Positions 26,405 through 35,052 are shown, numbered from the stretch's first letter. The stretch is 64,000 bases of DNA from Bdellovibrio bacteriovorus (GCF_002208115.1 NZ_CP020946.1:3038001-3102000); one strand, 5' to 3'. Translations and numbers: made by a program. The notes: generated by a model from the letters alone, not told the origin.

Positions 26405-27595
26405 GTGAAAGCACTGATTATTGCCCTGATCATGTCAACCGGGCTGACGGCCCAGGCCGCCGTCTGGAATGCCCAGAATGTGTGGTCTCAAGCGCAGGAG
26501 GACCGCTATTCCCAATGGGTGGTGGAAAACTTCAAGGCCGATATTTTTTCAAATCCAGCGAATCCCTGGTACGGCATTTCCACGGATTGCGCAGATGCCG
26601 TCTATGCAGCAAGGATCATCTTTGCTTACGAGAACTCTTTGCCAGTGGCCTTCACAAATATTGAAAACATGAAGCGCAGCCTGACTCAGTCCATGACGAA
26701 CTGGGATCGCCTGCCGGAAAAGGACCGCGTTCGCAAGTTCATCCAACTGGTGTCGGATCTGACCAGCACCCAGACACTGGGACATGATACGGTTCCGGTG
26801 GCAATCAAGCGCGAATACGTGCGCCCGGGCGCCATCTTTCTGAACCCCACTCTGACGACGGAAGAGGAAAACATCGTCGGCACCCGTGGCGGACACGCCG
26901 AAATGATCATCGATGTGAATGAAAACGGTTTCATCCGCTCTTTGTATTCCACCACACCTTCCAAGGTGCGGGAACTGATCACCACGCGCAATCCTTACAC
27001 CTGGCCGATCAGTCGTCTGGGTGGGTTCCGTGTCTGGAAAACGGCGACATCCCCTGCGGCGAACAATCAGCAGTTTGAAATGGCCGGATGGACCTCTTAT
27101 GGACGTCCGACCCGCAAGCAGATTTACCAATGGCATGAAAGCATCAGAAAAGAACTGCGCCTCAGACCTCCGACAATCGACGAGCGTATTGATGTGGTCG
27201 TGGAAAGCATCTGCAACCTGTGGCAGGGCCGCGTGGATGCGGTGAACGCCGCCTGGAAGGCCGTGCGTGATGCCGGAGGCCGCTGCCCGTCTGCGGGTCT
27301 GCTGGATGAACACTCCACCAACCGCCGCGACGCCCGTCTGCGCGAAGCTTACGGTCAGTTGAATGACCTGATGTACTGGCGCAAGAACAACTATGATGTA
27401 CCTGGTGCTATTGGCGACATCAAGGACGCCAAAGAGGTTCTGACAGCTTGTCATGTGATGACGGGCTTTGCCGCCAACAACGCCTGGGAATTGTTTTTAA
27501 AAATGATCGACGGCCATCTGGTCGCCGATGCCCGCTGGAGCCCGGCGGTGCGCTGGGGTGAAACATCCCGCTATGGAGGTCAACAATGTCGCTAG
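26405..27595 (+). CDS. Secreted NlpC/P60- or papain-like-fold candidate, operon gene 7
   Basis: The GTG at 26405 is chosen over the GTG at 26399 because TAGG lies at a better distance and the signal peptide (MKALIIALIMSTGLTAQAA) then begins normally. The 396-residue product has GISTDCADAVYAARIIF, which looks like the catalytic Cys helix of papain-like amidases, then VRPGAIFL and RGGHAEMIIDV, which would supply the His strand. If right, it is a secreted cysteine peptidase or cell-wall amidase. The C-terminal 180 residues are unassigned and helical. Confidence 0.62.
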   Translation: MKALIIALIMSTGLTAQAAVWNAQNVWSQAQEDRYSQWVVENFKADIFSNPANPWYGISTDCADAVYAARIIFAYENSLPVAFTNIENMKRSLTQSMTNWDRLPEKDRVRKFIQLVSDLTSTQTLGHDTVPVAIKREYVRPGAIFLNPTLTTEEENIVGTRGGHAEMIIDVNENGFIRSLYSTTPSKVRELITTRNPYTWPISRLGGFRVWKTATSPAANNQQFEMAGWTSYGRPTRKQIYQWHESIRKELRLRPPTIDERIDVVVESICNLWQGRVDAVNAAWKAVRDAGGRCPSAGLLDEHSTNRRDARLREAYGQLNDLMYWRKNNYDVPGAIGDIKDAKEVLTACHVMTGFAANNAWELFLKMIDGHLVADARWSPAVRWGETSRYGGQQCR

Positions 27596-27987
27596 TGACA
27601 AGTGCTTTGGTTATGGCGTGTGTGGTCTATGGACCGGCCCAATCCCGCGACAATGTGAACAACTTCAAAATCCTGCAACCGCTGCAGATCCAGGATGGTC
27701 GCATCACCACATTGGCTCGCAACCAGATTTCGCAGTTTGAAAGTTATGACTTTAAAATTGAACAATACAATCTGGATCAGTGTCCGAACTCCATCATCGC
27801 TCGTGATTCCAAGGGTCGCTATGCTGCGGTCAAAGGGATGTACCGGGCCAATGATGGCACTTCTCAAGGGGTGTTTGTCTTTGACGATGGCAACGACGAA
27901 CGCTTCAAGGCGCTGATTCATTGTCCTTACCAGTTTCAGCCCTGCGACTCTGGAATCGACGTCATTTCCGGTTGGGAGATCTTCTAA
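27586..27987 (+). CDS. Secreted small protein, operon gene 8
   Basis: The last operon gene encodes 133 residues with an N-terminal hydrophobic segment (MSLVTSALVMACVVYGPAQS) that is likely a short signal peptide. Three Cys residues lie in the mature part (DQCPNS, IHCPYQFQPC). GGAGGT five bases before the ATG is a strong ribosome-binding site inside the end of gene 7, which it overlaps by ten bases. No family was recognised. Confidence 0.75.
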   Translation: MSLVTSALVMACVVYGPAQSRDNVNNFKILQPLQIQDGRITTLARNQISQFESYDFKIEQYNLDQCPNSIIARDSKGRYAAVKGMYRANDGTSQGVFVFDDGNDERFKALIHCPYQFQPCDSGIDVISGWEIF

Positions 27988-27991
27988 AAAC

Positions 27992-28017
27992 AAAAAGCCG
28001 TCGAAAGACGGCTTTTT
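27992..28017. terminator. Bidirectional terminator at end of secreted operon
   Basis: GCCGTC (27997-28002) and GACGGC (28007-28012) pair around GAAA, flanked by A and T runs. It ends the operon and also serves the convergent sensor gene ending at 28019. Confidence 0.92.
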
Positions 28018-28018
28018 G

Positions 28019-28504
28019 TTACTTCTCTTCGATCAATTTCGGAGAAGGCAGTGGTTTGGCGGTCTTCCCGGGAGTGACTTCAGGATTCGCCAGCATGGTT
28101 TTAATCCGGTTGGTCAGATCCTGCTTGATCAACAGATACTGCACCATGCGCTCAGGTCCCAACAGGGGCTTGAGCTTGTCGAACTCCTCTTCATTCATTC
28201 GACCATAGCTTTGCAGGGACTTGCGATAGCGGGTCAGCTCTTCATCTTTGGATTTTGCCGTGGTGGCTTTGTTCATTTTATCGACGGAAGCCTGCAGCTC
28301 CAGATTGAACTGGGCTTTGCGTTTATTGATGTCCCGGACAATTTCAGAGAATTTCTTTTCTTCGGAGGTGTTCAGCTTCAATTCGTCGCTCATTTTCCAG
28401 ATGAGAAGTTCTTCAAGCTGATTGCGTTTCTCCGCAGCCACAGCCACGGAGAAAGCCGAATTTAGACATATTAGGAATATTAGGAACAGAGTCTTCAGCA
28501 GCAC
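28019..28504 (-). CDS. Periplasmic CpxP/Spy/CnrX-like helical protein
   Basis: The signal peptide spans about residues 1-24. The rest is a long amphipathic helical chain rich in Lys and Glu (MSDELKLNTSEEKKFSEIV), reminiscent of the CpxP/Spy and metal-resistance sensor group. As the third gene of an ECF sigma operon it may tune the anti-sigma factor from the periplasm, as CnrX does. The family assignment is weak and rests on pattern and context. Confidence 0.6.
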   Translation of the reverse strand: MLLKTLFLIFLICLNSAFSVAVAAEKRNQLEELLIWKMSDELKLNTSEEKKFSEIVRDINKRKAQFNLELQASVDKMNKATTAKSKDEELTRYRKSLQSYGRMNEEEFDKLKPLLGPERMVQYLLIKQDLTNRIKTMLANPEVTPGKTAKPLPSPKLIEEK

Positions 28505-28528
28505 GTTGTCTCACCCGAGTCAGGGTGA

Positions 28529-29008
28529 TTAGCGTCCGCTTTCACCCATGATTTTATTGAATTTATCTACAGATAAATTTTCGAATGATTCGCGAGCTAC
28601 GTCCATAAAAAAGTCAGATTCGCTCTGCGTGCTGATCAAGGTCTGGGAAATCTCCTCTGGGGACAAAAGGGCCTCAGAGACAATACGCTCATGCCCGTCG
28701 CTCAGAAGCCCGGCTCTGGTCATCGACTGGTTTACTTTTGACACCTGCGGCATCAAAAGAACAGCGAAGGCCATCAGCGAAGCTACGCCGCTGACGGGAT
28801 AAAGCCATCCTCGCCAGTGAGAGCGAAGCAGATTCCGCGGAGTCATCAATACCGGAGCCGGTTTGATTTCCACGGTTTCCACCTCTGCCATGATTTTATC
28901 ATGCAAACGATCGAAGAAATCATCGTTCATGGGCAGTTCCATATCGTCGGCGGCTTTAAGGCCTTTGCGCACTTTATCCATGCGATCCATACGGTCCACG
29001 TTGTCCAT
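28529..29008 (-). CDS. Probable membrane anti-sigma factor
   Basis: The 159-residue protein has a cytoplasmic N-terminal part of about 65 residues with a short helical start (FFDRLHDKIMAEVE), one transmembrane segment (GVASLMAFAVLLMPQV) and a small periplasmic domain. It starts six bases after the sigma gene stop. This is the usual position and topology of an ECF anti-sigma factor, and no zinc HxxxCxxC motif is visible. Confidence 0.75.
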   Translation of the reverse strand: MDNVDRMDRMDKVRKGLKAADDMELPMNDDFFDRLHDKIMAEVETVEIKPAPVLMTPRNLLRSHWRGWLYPVSGVASLMAFAVLLMPQVSKVNQSMTRAGLLSDGHERIVSEALLSPEEISQTLISTQSESDFFMDVARESFENLSVDKFNKIMGESGR

Positions 29009-29014
29009 CGATTC

Positions 29015-29635
29015 TTATCCTTCTGCTTCCGCAAATCTTTGGTTAACCTCGAGGAAGAAGCCACCTACTTCTTCCGTCCAGTTCTTCAATTCAGCCTGCT
29101 GTTCGAATGTCTGACGAAGTTTCATCAGAGCATGTCTGTAATTCGCCTTCGCTGTATCGTATGGGCACTCCATAATATCAGCGATCTCGTTAAAGCTCAG
29201 GTCCTCGTACACACGAAGAACAAGGGCTGTTTTCTGCTTGAACGGCAGCTTCTCTACTTCATTTTTAAGTATGTCAGAAACCGCCGTATGGACGAGTGTA
29301 GTTTCGGCCTCCGCATCTACAGCCAATTGCACATCGTCGATATCCACGGTGTCGCGTTTCCACTCACGCAGTTTGTTGCGTGCCGTGTTCACGGCGATCT
29401 GGAACAACCAGCTCTTGAAAGAAGAACGACCTTCGAAGGTGTTCAGCTTTTCGTAAGCTTTGATGAACGCTTCTTGCGTCACGTCCTCAGCTGTGTCCAT
29501 GTCCTTTACGAACCGCAAACTCATACGCAGCACACTTCTCTGATGTCGTTTCACGAGTTCGGAAAAAGAACGTCTGTCGCCAGACTTCACTTTTTCTACC
29601 AGTTCAAGATCCGTTACGTTTAGATCTCTCTCCAT
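29015..29635 (-). CDS. ECF (RpoE-like) sigma factor
   Basis: The 206-residue protein has region 2 (AEDVTQEAFIKAYEKLNTFEG, SFKSWLFQIAVNTARNKLR) and region 4 with its helix-turn-helix (VYEDLSFNEIADIMECPYDTAKANYRHALMKLR). In HD100 the gene next to dgcB is the RpoE-like bd0743, and this is most likely its equivalent. It heads an operon with the anti-sigma and periplasmic genes. No clear autoregulatory ECF promoter was found upstream. Confidence 0.95.
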   Translation of the reverse strand: MERDLNVTDLELVEKVKSGDRRSFSELVKRHQRSVLRMSLRFVKDMDTAEDVTQEAFIKAYEKLNTFEGRSSFKSWLFQIAVNTARNKLREWKRDTVDIDDVQLAVDAEAETTLVHTAVSDILKNEVEKLPFKQKTALVLRVYEDLSFNEIADIMECPYDTAKANYRHALMKLRQTFEQQAELKNWTEEVGGFFLEVNQRFAEAEG

Positions 29636-30078
29636 ACTTTGACTCGTTTCTGTCTAAATTCGGTTAACGTTCTGAATTTTTTTCCCGAAAGAGCCATTCT
29701 GCTCCCCCCAGCACCCGGTAAATTCGCCCCCAAACCCGCGATGCTTACTCTCTTTCACTAATGCAACGATGATGCCTGATTTTGAAGAGTCAAAGTGGCC
29801 CTAAATATATGAAACAACTTAGGAATTACGCATTCCGTTATAACACCCATAATCATTTCTTATGGATCAAAACCTGTACTAAGTTTTAAGCAGAGCTGAC
29901 GGAAGGCAGCAGTTTTATGTCTATATATAGAGGGACTGTAAAATTGGCCAAAGCGGCCCTAGACCAAGGTAATATGAAAAAAAGCCGCAACTTTTTGGGC
30001 TGCGGCTTTAAGAATCCCAGGTTTGGAGTGTCTTCAGTAAAGTCTTGTAAGAAGCCAACCCCGGGATAAAAACTGAAA
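29636..30078. other. Intergenic region between sigma operon and dgcB
   Basis: These 443 bases hold the promoter of the sigma operon at the left and the dgcB terminator at the right. The middle is AT-richer than its surroundings. A frame of 102 codons on the minus strand (29886-30194) overlaps dgcB and looks spurious. I see no small RNA signature that I can support. Confidence 0.5.
29976..30006 (-). terminator. Terminator after dgcB
   Basis: GCCGCA (29984-29989) pairs with TGCGGC (30001-30006). On the minus strand the stem is followed by a run of T residues. It lies about 70 bases past the dgcB stop. Confidence 0.85.
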
Positions 30079-31011
30079 TTAAGCGACGATGGTGGTACGG
30101 TTACGGCCACCCTGTTTGGACTGGTACAGCGCCTTGTCGGCACGGTCGTACACTTGAGTCCATTCAGTTTCATTTGGAAGCTTGGTGGCAACACCCACGG
30201 AGATGGTCACCGGGATCTTCTTGCCTTCAAATGTAAAGTCATGGGCTTCGATCGTCTGACGGATACGTTCGCCCACTTCACCGGCTGTTTTGGATGGAGA
30301 ACCGGAAAGCAGCAGCACGAACTCTTCACCACCGTAACGGGCAAAGAAGTCGTTGGAGCGAATCAGCTTGGTGATCACGATACGGCACAGTTCCTTCAGA
30401 ACATAGTCACCGCCCGGATGCCCGTAGCTGTCGTTGATCTTTTTAAAGTGATCGATATCGAAAGTCACAAGACTGAAGGGCTCGTTCAGAACTTCGGCGC
30501 GTTTCATCGCTTCAGGGCCCTTGTCCAAAAGCGCCCCTTTGGAATGAGCACCCGTCAATGCATCCTTCTGCGCACGATCGTACATCGCCGCATTGGTCAT
30601 GGCTTCGATGCTGCCTTTTTCAAGGAACTTGAAGATCACGTTGCCGGTTTTGATCTGATCATTGTTTTTCAAAAGGCACGATGCCAGTGGCGGGATCACC
30701 TGACCATTCACAATGGTTTTATTGGTGGAACCCAAATCGATCACGGACACTTCACTGCCATTGACAGCGAACTTTGCGTGAGAGCGGCTCAAACTTTTAT
30801 CATCAATGTAGACTTGGCTTTCCACAGAGCGGCCGATGACAATGTCACTGGCCGTGATAGGATATTGTTTACCGACGTAGCCCGGAGGGCCGATCAAAAC
30901 AACAATTGCCGGCGGAACATCATCCGCCTCTTTAAGACGACCCTTGAAAGTGTCGCTGGCAACAATACTGGTTTTTTCTAAGTTGTCTGAATTGTCATCG
31001 TTGTGAGCCAT
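30079..31011 (-). CDS. dgcB: FHA-GGDEF diguanylate cyclase DgcB
   Basis: This enzyme makes cyclic di-GMP from GTP. In B. bacteriovorus DgcB (Bd0742) is needed for prey invasion. The 310-residue protein has a short N-terminal tail containing EKTSIV, an FHA domain (VIGRSVESQVYIDDKSLSRSHAKF, then DLGSTNKTIVNG) and a GGDEF domain with RYGGEEF near residue 226 and the inhibitory RxxD (RSND) five residues before it. The ATG at 31011 is preferred over the extension to 31041. It is 37 bases downstream of pgi and probably co-transcribed with it. Confidence 0.95.
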   Translation of the reverse strand: MAHNDDNSDNLEKTSIVASDTFKGRLKEADDVPPAIVVLIGPPGYVGKQYPITASDIVIGRSVESQVYIDDKSLSRSHAKFAVNGSEVSVIDLGSTNKTIVNGQVIPPLASCLLKNNDQIKTGNVIFKFLEKGSIEAMTNAAMYDRAQKDALTGAHSKGALLDKGPEAMKRAEVLNEPFSLVTFDIDHFKKINDSYGHPGGDYVLKELCRIVITKLIRSNDFFARYGGEEFVLLLSGSPSKTAGEVGERIRQTIEAHDFTFEGKKIPVTISVGVATKLPNETEWTQVYDRADKALYQSKQGGRNRTTIVA

Positions 31012-31048
31012 AGGAAAAAGTATAAAACTTCCCCCCGTCACCTGACAA

Positions 31049-32266
31049 TCAAGCTTTCTTCAATTTCTCTTTCGCTAGTCTCTTGCCCAGCTCGACACCC
31101 GGCTGATTGAAGGCGTCGATTTCCAGGTAATCTCCAAGCCCCGCAACCACAAGCTGCCAGAACATAAACATGTAACCCAAAGAGTGTTCATCTAGGACTT
31201 TAGTCTTAAGAGTCATCGTGGAAACACCACTCTGATTCAAAGCCTCCTGCGTGGCCAAACCTTCTGCCCGCAAAAGTTCACCCATCGTGCGACCTTCAAG
31301 GTCCTGAGTTTCTTTGAACTGAGCTTTCTTGATGCGCAAAGAACCCGCCTCGGATTCCTCCACACGCTGGAACACAACGAACTTATCTTTGGTTCCTTCC
31401 ATCACCTGCTGCAAAATCGAATGCTGATCCGAAGCCCCGACAGCAGACATCGGCGTGCTCACACGCGGAGCCGGTTTCCCCGCACGAGTTTCAGGTTTCC
31501 CCAATGACTCGGCCCAAAGCTGCTGATACCAAGCTCCGAAAGACTTCATACGAGAATTGTAAATCCAAAGCAGAGTGATCCATTCTTCACGCTTATAACT
31601 TTGCGCCACTTGCGCCATCGTCTGAGTCACAACTGCCGTGTCATTCAAAGCGCGCATCGCCCCGACACGGAACTTCTCAAGATCCAACCCCAGGAACGCC
31701 GCCGGCATCATCCCCACCGGAGAAAGCACCGAGAAGCGCCCCCCAACATCCAAAGGAATTTCACAAGTAGGAATAGAATGCTTGCGAGCCCAAGCCATCA
31801 AACTGCTGTCTTTGGTTTCAGAAATAACCACACTGTGCTTGGGAAGATTCAGTTTCTCTTCCGTGTAAATCTGATCCACAAGCTCCAAAGCACACAAAGA
31901 CTCAATCGTAGTTCCGCTCTTGGAAATGAAAACCCAAGCAACCTCTTTCAGGTCCCCCAGCTCTTCAATCAAAGTCTCAAACTCCAGAGCATCCACATTG
32001 TCGACAAAGAACATATTGCGAGCACAGAACACTTCCGCAATCACCCGAGTCCCCAGCGAACTACCACCAAGACCCACGATAACAATCTTCTTAAATTTCT
32101 CTGCCAGCTCAGTCCCAACTTTATAAGACTGCTGCCACAAAGAAACCCGCTCCATCACCTGCGGAAAGCCAATCTCTTTACGCTGCAAAAACAACTTCAA
32201 AGACTCCTGACACTTCACCAAAACAGATTCATCAATTTTATGAAACGAATGCGAAATCTCCAACAT
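31049..32266 (-). CDS. pgi: Glucose-6-phosphate isomerase
   Basis: This enzyme interconverts glucose-6-phosphate and fructose-6-phosphate. The family motifs VGLGGSSLGTRV, ISKSGTTIESLC and the C-terminal FNQPGVELGK are present. The length of 405 residues is short beside the E. coli enzyme but close to the smaller bacterial form. The true start is ATG 32266. The frame stays open to 32443 only because it reads through the GC-rich repeat units, which translate into unrelated sequence. Confidence 0.94.
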   Translation of the reverse strand: MLEISHSFHKIDESVLVKCQESLKLFLQRKEIGFPQVMERVSLWQQSYKVGTELAEKFKKIVIVGLGGSSLGTRVIAEVFCARNMFFVDNVDALEFETLIEELGDLKEVAWVFISKSGTTIESLCALELVDQIYTEEKLNLPKHSVVISETKDSSLMAWARKHSIPTCEIPLDVGGRFSVLSPVGMMPAAFLGLDLEKFRVGAMRALNDTAVVTQTMAQVAQSYKREEWITLLWIYNSRMKSFGAWYQQLWAESLGKPETRAGKPAPRVSTPMSAVGASDQHSILQQVMEGTKDKFVVFQRVEESEAGSLRIKKAQFKETQDLEGRTMGELLRAEGLATQEALNQSGVSTMTLKTKVLDEHSLGYMFMFWQLVVAGLGDYLEIDAFNQPGVELGKRLAKEKLKKA

Positions 32267-32301
32267 ACGTGCATCTCTTTCTAAGTTAAAAACCGATCCC
32301 A

Positions 32302-32357
32302 CCCGCGGCGCTCCCAAAGGGAGCCAGCCCCCACGCGGCGCCCGAAGGGCCAGCCAG
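32302..32357 (-). repeat. Two REP-like GC-rich hairpin units
   Basis: On the minus strand two units share the frame GGCTGG-hairpin-GCGCCGC with the three at 8598-8690. One has stem GCTCCC/GGGAGC (about 32302-32329), the other GCCC/GGGC (about 32333-32357). They lie between the structured element and the pgi start, in the same order as at the other locus. Confidence 0.75.
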
Positions 32358-32374
32358 AAACCAACGGAAAATAA

Positions 32375-32500
32375 GCGGGTGATCAAAACAGTCCGAGCGC
32401 AAGGCGGAGGGGCGCCCTCGCAGCGCAGGCGTGCTCCAAGCACGTCGAAGCGAGAAGGCGACCCGACAACGCAGTCGATCGGGCTGTTTTCATCGCCCGC
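32375..32500 (-). repeat. Dispersed structured 3' element, copy 2
   Basis: Its core matches copy 1 (8730-8850): GCGCAAGGCGGAGGG, hairpin CGTGCT-CCA-AGCACG (32430-32444), and CCCGACAACGCAGTCGAT. The terminal stem is 20 positions (32375-32394 with 32481-32500), with two G-U pairs and the same single C-C mismatch as copy 1. Several pairs are changed on both sides relative to copy 1. It directly abuts the stop codon (32501-32503) of the minus-strand metallophosphoesterase gene. Confidence 0.82.
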
Positions 32501-33640
32501 CTAGGAAATAGCTACGTCTTCTTCGATTTTGTGGTAACCCTTCCACTCCTTCAATCTGCCTCGCGGCCGACCTCCGTCTTCAGGGTATTCGATAAGAACA
32601 TAGGTTAGTTTCGTGATCTTTCCCAAGGACACAATATCCAAAGAAGTGATCTCAGTCCATGTTCCCGTATTGAAATATTCTTTATTCTCTGACCACTGGC
32701 GATACTGGTACACGTGCGTGTGACCAAAGATGACTGTGTGCACACGGTCATCCCCCAGGATTTTACGCGCCGATTCACTTAAATCCGGAAAGATGGCGCT
32801 TTCCGCAATCACCTGAATGATACGCTTCAAAGGCCAATGACGGCGCGGATCCTTTACCAGGATGCTTTTCAGGAAATATCCCATGGCCATAAAGAACGCG
32901 CGAACCATTGTTCCGGTTTCGTTCAGGAAAGCCCAGCGGACCATTTTGCCAAAAGGACGGATCTTGTCGACATGGGGGTAGTGTTGTTTGATTTTCAACA
33001 CGACTTCCAGGAAGAAATGGGATCCAAACGGCAGGTTGAGGATCGGTTCCACCAGATCCTTTTTCAGGAAAAACTTTTTGGGGTCCATACGATTGGCGGC
33101 CTCATGCATGTGGCCGTGTTCGATATGAACTCCATCAAAGAAATAGACGATGTTTTTAAAACGAATTGGCGTCCCGATGACCTGATTCAGGTAAGCGCGG
33201 CAGGCGGGCCACAGCATCCCTTGATCGTGGTTGCCGACGATATAGGTGATGGTGTTACCGGGTTTTGCGGCGAATTCGGCCAAAGCAGTAAAGACAGCTT
33301 TATGCCCGTTCACGCAGTCTTTCAGAATTTCCAAGGTGACGGATTCGGTGATCACTGAAAGGAAGTGGCCCTTGTAATCACACTGCAGGAAGTTCAGGAA
33401 GTCCCCGTTGATAATCAGTTCGACTTCATAGTCACGATAGACACCGGTGGAATAGAAGTGGATGAATTCCACCAGCTTTTCCCCGTAATAGAATTCTTCG
33501 AGTGAATTGATTCCGCCTTTTTCCAACAGGCGGCCCTTCCCCAAATGGAGATCACTGACGATGATCTTGATTTTTTTCACGGGAGCAGGTTTCGCGACGG
33601 CGGTGCCCTCGCTACTTTCTACCTGGGAAGCGGACTCCAT
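32501..33640 (-). CDS. Calcineurin-like metallophosphoesterase
   Basis: The 379-residue cytoplasmic protein carries the dinuclear metal motifs in order: SDLHLGKG, INGDFLNF, VGNHDQGM, IEHGHMHE and FGHTHVYQY. It belongs to the broad PF00149 group; UDP-2,3-diacylglucosamine hydrolase (LpxH)-like activity is possible but not shown. It starts one base after the coiled-coil gene stop, so the two are co-transcribed. The structured repeat starts at its stop codon. Confidence 0.85.
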   Translation of the reverse strand: MESASQVESSEGTAVAKPAPVKKIKIIVSDLHLGKGRLLEKGGINSLEEFYYGEKLVEFIHFYSTGVYRDYEVELIINGDFLNFLQCDYKGHFLSVITESVTLEILKDCVNGHKAVFTALAEFAAKPGNTITYIVGNHDQGMLWPACRAYLNQVIGTPIRFKNIVYFFDGVHIEHGHMHEAANRMDPKKFFLKKDLVEPILNLPFGSHFFLEVVLKIKQHYPHVDKIRPFGKMVRWAFLNETGTMVRAFFMAMGYFLKSILVKDPRRHWPLKRIIQVIAESAIFPDLSESARKILGDDRVHTVIFGHTHVYQYRQWSENKEYFNTGTWTEITSLDIVSLGKITKLTYVLIEYPEDGGRPRGRLKEWKGYHKIEEDVAIS

Positions 33641-33641
33641 A

Positions 33642-34988
33642 CTACTCAGCTTTCTTCAACGGAACGAGATTCTCTTCTTTCGCCTCCAGGTTCGTCAAAG
33701 CCAAACGCAGTGCGCGCTCGGTTCGTTTGACTTGATCCTGGTTGGCCTCGATCGTCTTGTTAAGCTCAAGACATTTCTTACGGTAATTATCGAGTTCCTG
33801 AGAGAGCTGATCAATCTTTCTTTTTTGTTCTAAAATATACTCATCTTTGGACCGAACAAGGGCGGACTTTTCCGCACGGAGCAACTCCAGGCGGTTTTCC
33901 AGTTCCCGTTCGCGGACGCGGATCTTTTTGAAGTCAGATTTTAGTCTAGTTTCAAGTTCTTCAACCTTGATGCGCGCCTTGGCAACCTCGTTCTCTTTGT
34001 ACTGAAGGTTCCCTTTCAGGATCAGGATCTCGCTTTGCGCGGATTCCTGCATCTCGGTTTTTTCTTTTTCAATTTCAGAAATACGGACGGTCAGGTCATC
34101 AGTGCGGGAACGAATGATTTCACCGGCCGAAGCCAGCTCTTCATTTTCGCCACGCAGGTGTTCCACTTCGCGTTCAAGCTCCAGGATGCGCTGCTGCGCC
34201 AGCTTCAGGTTTTCGGCCTGAGCCAGGCTGGCATCCACGGAAGTCATCACGTTGGCGGCCCCACGGCTGCCACGGAAGTTTCCGACGCTGACTTTGACGT
34301 CCACTTCGGGCTGGGATTTGCGTGAACCCACACGGGCGTTGGCAAAACCTTCAACCGCCACGGTTTTATCCGCATCAGTACCGCCCACAACAGAGCTGGT
34401 GGCGTTGAAATCCTGTTGGATGGAAACGGTTTTGTCTTCACCGGCAGGTTGCGAGCTGAACACCGGACGAGTGGAATCATCATCCATCGCCGACACAGGC
34501 ATCGCATCCAGATCATCCGCAGACTGATAGCCCGCCTCCGCAGAAGGACCGTTGTAACGTTCCTCTTCGCCCACGGAAGGACCCATCATGAAACGCTCAG
34601 AAGGCGGCAGATCGCCGAAGCCTTCGGGCATTTCAAAATCGTCGGAATCGGATGACTCCACTTCAGGAATCTCCGGAGTGTTGTAAGAACCATCGTAAGA
34701 ACTTTCATTGGACTCTGCGGAATATTCCGCGCCACCGACAAACTCTGAAGAGTCGATGTCTTTGGCAGCATCTTTCCCAAGTCCCTGTTCCAGACTGTCC
34801 CAGATGTTTCCGCCCACGGCCGTCGCATCCAGACGGTTTTCGTCTGTGGCAAGAGCAGGCAGCCCATTATATTCCTCGCCTGTATCGTTCGCACGATACG
34901 AGGACTCGGATTGAATCTCCTTGAGATCATCCATCAATGACTCAATCAGATTCTCTGCGGCTGAAGATTTCTTTTTCTTTTTGCTCAT
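33642..34988 (-). CDS. Acidic disordered plus coiled-coil protein
   Basis: The first 240 of 448 residues are acidic and low in hydrophobics, probably disordered. The remaining 200 or so form a continuous coiled coil (heptad-rich from ENLKLAQQRILELEREVEHL on). There is no signal peptide. Two [DE]KTxx[IV] motifs (DKTVSI near residue 183 and DKTVAV near residue 206) resemble the EKTSIV tail of DgcB and are candidate FHA ligands. It looks like a cytoplasmic scaffold, possibly polar. No family was assigned. Confidence 0.78.
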   Translation of the reverse strand: MSKKKKKSSAAENLIESLMDDLKEIQSESSYRANDTGEEYNGLPALATDENRLDATAVGGNIWDSLEQGLGKDAAKDIDSSEFVGGAEYSAESNESSYDGSYNTPEIPEVESSDSDDFEMPEGFGDLPPSERFMMGPSVGEEERYNGPSAEAGYQSADDLDAMPVSAMDDDSTRPVFSSQPAGEDKTVSIQQDFNATSSVVGGTDADKTVAVEGFANARVGSRKSQPEVDVKVSVGNFRGSRGAANVMTSVDASLAQAENLKLAQQRILELEREVEHLRGENEELASAGEIIRSRTDDLTVRISEIEKEKTEMQESAQSEILILKGNLQYKENEVAKARIKVEELETRLKSDFKKIRVRERELENRLELLRAEKSALVRSKDEYILEQKRKIDQLSQELDNYRKKCLELNKTIEANQDQVKRTERALRLALTNLEAKEENLVPLKKAE

Positions 34989-35052
34989 GTCTAAGGGAAA
35001 TATCGGAATTTTCCGGACTTCCCTTTAAGTATAAAACAAAGCCGGATCAATA

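Noticed and set aside
29886-30194. 102-codon minus-strand ORF before the sigma operon
   Set aside because: It overlaps the end of dgcB in another frame and covers the dgcB terminator.
32267-32443. N-terminal extension of pgi by 59 codons
   Set aside because: The frame passes through GC-rich repeat units and the structured element; the encoded sequence is unlike any isomerase N-terminus, and ATG 32266 fits.
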